Both the position numbers and the translations under genes were made by a program. A DNA stretch of 8,406 nucleotides from Solimonas sp966252075 (GTDB lineage: Bacteria > Pseudomonadota > Gammaproteobacteria > Nevskiales > Nevskiaceae): assembly GCA_966252075.1 (NCBI GenBank), contig CBINNP010000156.1, positions 1 to 8,406 of the forward strand, in the 5' to 3' direction. Under the pieces are notes generated by a model. That model searched no databases. It saw only the letters and a program-made list of their open reading frames with translations, and was not told where the DNA came from. The first letter of the stretch is position 1. Each line of letters begins with the position of its first letter. Below are positions 5,895 to 8,406 of the stretch, piece after piece.

Positions 5895-5912
5895 CCCACT
5901 CCGGAGAATCCG

Positions 5913-6800
5913 ATGGCAGCAGCAAAACTCAAAGATCCGCGCGAATGCGGTCCCAAGCCGCCCTTCCCTCAACAAGCGATCGCGGCGCCCGGAAAGGAGC
6001 GCGCGATGAATCCGCCGGCCGACCACGGTGAATCCGGCTATCACAGTGCCGGCCGTCTGGAGGGGCGGGTGGCGGTGATCACCGGCGGCGACAGCGGCAT
6101 TGGCCGGGCGGTGGCCCTGCTATACGCGCAGGAAGGTGCAAAGCTGGTGATCAACGCCCTGCCCGAGGACGCCGAGGACACGGCGCACACGCTCGCCTTG
6201 ATCACCGAACGGGGCGGCGAGGCGCTCGCCGTGCCGGGCGACATCAGCGATCCCTTGTTCTGCAAGCACCTCGTCGGGCGGACGGTCGAGCGCTTCGGAA
6301 CTCTCGACATCCTCGTCAACAATGCCGCTTATCAGCGTTCCTATCAGAATCTCGACGACATTCCGGCCCAAGAGATCCAGACGACTTTCCAGACCAATGT
6401 ATTCCCGCTGTTCTATCTGACGCAGGCGGCCCTGCCGCATCTGCGGCCAGGGGCTTGCGTGATCAACACCAGTTCCATCCAGGCGCTGTCGCCCACGCCA
6501 GGGCTGCTCTTCTACGCCGCCAGCAAGGCGGCGATCTCCAGCATGACGAAAAGCCTGGCAGGACTGCTGGCCGAGCGCGGCATCCGCGTCAATGCGGTGG
6601 CGCCGGGGCCGGTCTGGACGCCGCTGATCCCCTCGACCCTGGCTCCCGACGTCGTCAAGAAGTTCGGTTCTCACACCTTGTTCAAGCGACCCGCCCAGCC
6701 CGTCGAACAAGCGACGATCTTCGTCTTTCTGGCTTCCGACGATGCCAGCTACGTCACCGGCGAAGTCTTCGGCGCCACGGGCGGACAGACACCGTTGTGA
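5913..6800 (+). CDS. SDR family oxidoreductase, YghA-like (general stress type)
   Basis: A cytoplasmic NAD(P)-dependent short-chain dehydrogenase of 295 residues; E. coli YghA is 294. The N-terminal extension with KPPFPQQ at 15-21, PG at 26-27, and DHGESGYHSAGRL at 37-49 is characteristic of the YghA/YhxC branch and supports the start at 5913. So does a GGAG 6 nt upstream. The Rossmann cofactor loop is TGGDSGIG (57-64), D110 binds the adenine ring, and NNAA lies at 136-139. The catalytic set is N162, S188, Y201 and K205 (YAASK), with PGPVWTPL at 231-238. All active-site residues are present. The natural substrate is not known; bacillary relatives are general stress proteins and E. coli YghA has been reported to act on aldehydes. 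A 48-codon ORF follows 24 nt downstream with its own ribosome site, so the two are probably co-transcribed. Confidence 0.92.
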   Translation: MAAAKLKDPRECGPKPPFPQQAIAAPGKERAMNPPADHGESGYHSAGRLEGRVAVITGGDSGIGRAVALLYAQEGAKLVINALPEDAEDTAHTLALITERGGEALAVPGDISDPLFCKHLVGRTVERFGTLDILVNNAAYQRSYQNLDDIPAQEIQTTFQTNVFPLFYLTQAALPHLRPGACVINTSSIQALSPTPGLLFYAASKAAISSMTKSLAGLLAERGIRVNAVAPGPVWTPLIPSTLAPDVVKKFGSHTLFKRPAQPVEQATIFVFLASDDASYVTGEVFGATGGQTPL

Positions 6801-6824
6801 CCCCAGCAAGCCCAGGAGAACACC

Positions 6825-6971
6825 ATGCGTTCACGTAGCAACAAGAAAGACGTCGACAAGTCGCGCGACAAGCCTGGCGGCGACGCGGACATTGCGCAAA
6901 AGAATGCGCGGTCGTACGCGCGCCGGAGTCCGCAAGGCAGCACCGGTCAGCAATCGAAGCACGATCGCTAG
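6825..6971 (+). CDS. 48-residue basic hydrophilic protein, hypothetical
   Basis: ATG 6825 is preceded by AGGAG (6814-6818), 6 nt upstream, the best ribosome site in the window after the SDR gene. The frame closes at TAG 6971. The product begins MRSRSNKKDVDKSRDK, then has PGGDADIAQKNARSYARR and a Gly/Ser/Gln-rich end (SPQGSTGQQSKHDR). It has no hydrophobic segment and no cysteine, a strong positive charge, and looks intrinsically disordered. Short, disordered, Lys/Gly/Gln-rich proteins often accompany general stress genes, and the position 24 nt after a YghA-like SDR suggests a shared stress operon. I recognise no family; the role is inference. It is short enough to be missed by length cut-offs. 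Confidence 0.6.
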   Translation: MRSRSNKKDVDKSRDKPGGDADIAQKNARSYARRSPQGSTGQQSKHDR

Positions 6972-6995
6972 TGCCGGCGCTCCGCGCCCGCAATG

Positions 6996-7023
6996 CCGGC
7001 AACATTTGCCGCCTCTTTGCCGG
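6996..7023 (+). terminator. Repeated TTGCCG hairpin region after the 48-codon ORF
   Basis: CGGCAA (6997-7002) pairs with TTGCCG (7006-7011) over a 3-nt loop. Alternatively CCGGCAA (6996-7002) pairs with TTGCCGG (7017-7023), enclosing the first partner. The two forms exclude each other. There is no U tract, so this is at best a weak terminator for the SDR transcript or a structured 3' end. Confidence 0.3.
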
Positions 7024-7053
7024 AAAATATTGCCTGCCTCACTGCCACGGGAA

Positions 7054-7101
7054 TGACGTTAGTTAATAATTTATTGATTTTTATATAAATTTTAAGCGGA
7101 G
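7054..7101 (+). promoter_or_regulatory. AT-rich promoter-like island upstream of the 7108 gene
   Basis: From about 7054 to 7095 the sequence is almost entirely A and T, in sharp contrast to its GC-rich surroundings. It contains TATATA (7082-7087) and the overlapping TATAAA (7084-7089) as -10 candidates. TTAGTT (7059-7064) lies 17 bp before TATATA but is a poor -35, so the hexamers are uncertain. The A/T tracts could act as an UP element or a binding site for a nucleoid protein. GGAG at 7098-7101 is the ribosome site, 6 nt before ATG 7108. Confidence 0.55.
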
Positions 7102-7107
7102 CATACG

Positions 7108-7554
7108 ATGGCATCTGCGGTGCGCGGTAATGGGCACCCACGGGAGATTCTCATGCTCTATGCCGCAGATGCCGTGCACAGCGTTGAATATGTGCAGTAC
7201 GCCGCCGTCGCCACGCAGGACACCGTCATCACCCCCCGAGTTGCGGTGCCGCCGGAGTCGAACCGCTGCGTAACGACGACAGGCGGGCAGCGCAGCATCA
7301 CCGCCTGCGACGACGGCATGCGCTTCGTCTACGAGGCAGGCTCGGCCGCGGGCATGACGCCGGGCAGCCCCGACGAAGTCATCGCGAGCACAAGCTACGC
7401 GTCACTGCAGGATGCTCAGGCGGAGATTTCCAGGCGCTGGGCACTCAAGCTGCTGGGGACTTTTGCGTCGGCGGCATTGCTGCTCGCGATCTTTCTGATG
7501 GCGACGGGCTACTCGCCGGCGATCAGCCCGCGTCGTACCGCGCGCATGCATTGA
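7108..7554 (+). CDS. Hypothetical protein with C-terminal membrane anchor
   Basis: I do not recognise this 148-residue protein. The first ~108 residues are polar, with short strand-like runs (HSVEYVQYAAVATQDTVI near 24-41) and two cysteines, C54 and C67. A helical stretch SLQDAQAEISRR (99-110) leads into a single strong membrane span at about 113-134 (LKLLGTFASAALLLAIFLMA), and the tail is short and basic. This is the layout of a tail-anchored inner-membrane protein with its N-terminal domain probably in the cytoplasm. Two in-frame starts each have a good ribosome site: ATG 7108 (GGAG, 6 nt spacing) and ATG 7153 (GGGAG, 6 nt spacing, giving MLYAADAVHS), so the true protein may be 133 aa. It heads a run of three same-strand genes and is preceded by the AT-rich island. 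The function is unknown. Confidence 0.6.
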   Translation: MASAVRGNGHPREILMLYAADAVHSVEYVQYAAVATQDTVITPRVAVPPESNRCVTTTGGQRSITACDDGMRFVYEAGSAAGMTPGSPDEVIASTSYASLQDAQAEISRRWALKLLGTFASAALLLAIFLMATGYSPAISPRRTARMH

Positions 7555-7587
7555 AATCCCCGATTCTGCTCGTCGCCACAGTCCACC

Positions 7588-8091
7588 ATGAACAACCACC
7601 ACCTCCCCTCGACGATGTTCGCTCGCTTGCCGCTCATCACGGCCCGGACAGCGCTGCGTCAACACCTGCATGATCTCCATGCTGACGAAAGGCTGCTGCA
7701 AGCCTTGCTGGATCTGCTGATTGCGCAGGGTCCCGGCCTCGACAGGCAGGCGCTGCAGCTCGGCCTCGCCTTCTACGAGCTGCATTTACGGCAACTCAAG
7801 CTGCTGACCAACGTCGATTTTCCAATGTCCGAAACGCTGGCTCACCTCGTCGACTCCTTTGCTTTCACGACGCCCGGCAGCAAGCTTTTCGTGGTTCGCG
7901 GTCGCAAGATATGCCGCTCCCTGAAGCACGAGCTGAAGAGCTGTCGCGCGCAGCTCGCCACGCGCGCACCGGCTTGCCTGGCGGTGGATATACCCTTGCT
8001 CACGCAGCGCGACGCATTGCGCACCGAGATCCGTCAACAGAGCGAGGCGCTGCGCGCCGCCTTGCGTCAGCATCGCGATATCGCAGCGTGA
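7588..8091 (+). CDS. Hypothetical helical protein
   Basis: A 167-residue protein of no family I recognise. It is predicted to be nearly all helix: an amphipathic, Leu- and His-rich first half (RQHLHDLHADERLLQALLDL at 24-43; ALQLGLAFYELHLRQLKLL at 55-73), a middle segment FTTPGSKLFVVRGRKICRSL (93-112), and a charged C-terminal helix with heptad-like leucines (about 137-162). It has no signal peptide or membrane span and is therefore probably cytoplasmic. The ATG at 7588 has no clear ribosome site; ATG 7615 (MFARLPLITA) is an alternative. It lies 33 nt after the membrane-anchored gene and 40 nt before the three-span gene, consistent with an operon. G/C-rich third positions and a composition unlike the overlapping frames support it as real. 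Confidence 0.6.
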   Translation: MNNHHLPSTMFARLPLITARTALRQHLHDLHADERLLQALLDLLIAQGPGLDRQALQLGLAFYELHLRQLKLLTNVDFPMSETLAHLVDSFAFTTPGSKLFVVRGRKICRSLKHELKSCRAQLATRAPACLAVDIPLLTQRDALRTEIRQQSEALRAALRQHRDIAA

Positions 8092-8131
8092 TCCTGCAGA
8101 TCCGGCGCAAGCGTTCGGCTGCGAGCCGGCG

Positions 8132-8389
8132 ATGAGCGCCGTGTTCAGCCTCGACGCTCTGCAATGGCCGGCGATGGCGGCCACCGTCCTGGCCGCCTGG
8201 CTGGTGGCCTCCCAGCGCAAGGCGCGCCGGCAGGCCGGCTTTTGGGTCTACTTGTCGAGCAATGTCCTGTGGGTCGCCTGGGGCCTGCATGATGGCGCTT
8301 ACGCCTTGATTGCGCTGCAGTTCATCCTGGCCGCAATGAATGTCCGCGGCTTGAAGAAGAACGAACCCGGCCGTGAGCTGCAGCCGTGA
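8132..8389 (+). CDS. Small three-span membrane protein, hypothetical
   Basis: This 85-residue protein has three probable membrane spans: about 9-27 (ALQWPAMAATVLAAWLVAS), 36-51 (GFWVYLSSNVLWVAWG) and 54-72 (DGAYALIALQFILAAMN). A basic loop (QRKARRQ, 28-34) separates the first two, and the tail is charged (RGLKKNEPGREL). The SNVLWVAWGLHDGAYALI stretch, a small polar residue followed by aromatics and Gly between helices 2 and 3, recalls the half-repeats of PnuC, YgjV and SemiSWEET-type small transporters. That would imply a dimer, but the resemblance is loose and no substrate can be proposed. The start ATG 8132 has only a weak purine stretch upstream. It follows the helical protein gene by 40 nt. 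Nothing further can be said about the last 17 bases of the window. Confidence 0.65.
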   Translation: MSAVFSLDALQWPAMAATVLAAWLVASQRKARRQAGFWVYLSSNVLWVAWGLHDGAYALIALQFILAAMNVRGLKKNEPGRELQP

Positions 8390-8406
8390 CGAGCAGCGAT
8401 TCTCAG

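Larger units (their letters stand above)
5510..5912. other. Non-coding stretch between divergent lipoprotein and SDR genes
   Basis: These 403 bases hold the upstream regions of two divergent genes and a strong plus-strand terminator at 5696-5719. A long plus-strand frame continues upstream from the SDR gene, but its product is low-complexity Arg/Ser/Pro sequence unlike the family, so I treat it as read-through. On the minus strand, around 5560-5680, a frame gives a somewhat protein-like peptide (LLVDAWHIDDAIELTT) with no start or family match, possibly gene debris. A palindrome lies at 5883-5894. Confidence 0.5.

Noticed and set aside
5457..5912. In-frame N-terminal extension of the SDR gene
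   Set aside because: The added ~150 residues are low-complexity Ser/Arg/Pro, cross a strong terminator and overlap the lipoprotein gene; the family start is at 5913 with a ribosome site.
6120..6809. 229-codon minus-strand frame opposite the SDR gene
   Set aside because: Antisense shadow; the plus strand has an intact SDR cofactor loop and catalytic residues.
1..8406. CRISPR array, toxin-antitoxin pair or complete insertion sequence
   Set aside because: No regularly spaced identical repeats with unique spacers, no terminal inverted repeats flanking a transposase, and no recognisable toxin or antitoxin motifs were seen on either strand.

Overview
The window comes from a GC-rich bacterial chromosome, most likely a gammaproteobacterium. 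The queA/tgt pair, a DUF2937 gene, a glucosylglycerol-phosphate synthase and a YghA-type short-chain dehydrogenase are all familiar in high-GC Pseudomonas-, Xanthomonas- or Nevskia-like genomes. The genus cannot be fixed from the sequence alone.

Layout. At 2-1429 (+) lies the 3' part of a glucosylglycerol-phosphate synthase gene (ggpS), whose 5' end is outside the window. It converges on tgt (1481-2689, -), with a perfect 12-bp hairpin between the two stop codons. A small DUF2937 membrane-protein gene (2770-3285, +) sits between tgt and queA (3299-4333, -). The two queuosine genes therefore share a strand but are separated by an oppositely oriented gene, unlike the usual adjacent queA-tgt. 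Divergent from queA is a class II tRNA-Leu(CAA) gene (4414-4501) with a perfect TATAAT box, an encoded CCA and a strong intrinsic terminator.

The stretch from 4502 to about 5720 looks accessory. Straight after the tRNA come TCCA-containing repeats with a 10-bp period, resembling arm-type sites of tRNA-targeting tyrosine integrases. They are followed by apparently decayed coding sequence, one small lipoprotein gene (5030-5509, -), and a second terminator nearly identical to the tRNA terminator (26 of 29 positions). No integrase gene and no duplicated tRNA end were found, so an eroded integrative element is an inference.

From 5913 onward the genes are all on the plus strand. A YghA-like SDR oxidoreductase is followed by a previously hidden 48-codon basic, hydrophilic ORF with a good ribosome binding site. 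Then come a very AT-rich promoter-like island and three unrecognised genes: a protein with a C-terminal membrane anchor, a helical soluble protein, and an 85-aa protein with three probable membrane spans.

Functionally the window mixes tRNA modification (QueA and Tgt act in the same queuosine pathway), compatible-solute synthesis (GgpS), and a probable stress/redox gene pair. I do not see a clearly new defence or mobile system. The most interesting parts are the tRNA-Leu 3' flank with its duplicated terminator, and the uncharacterised 7108-8389 gene trio.
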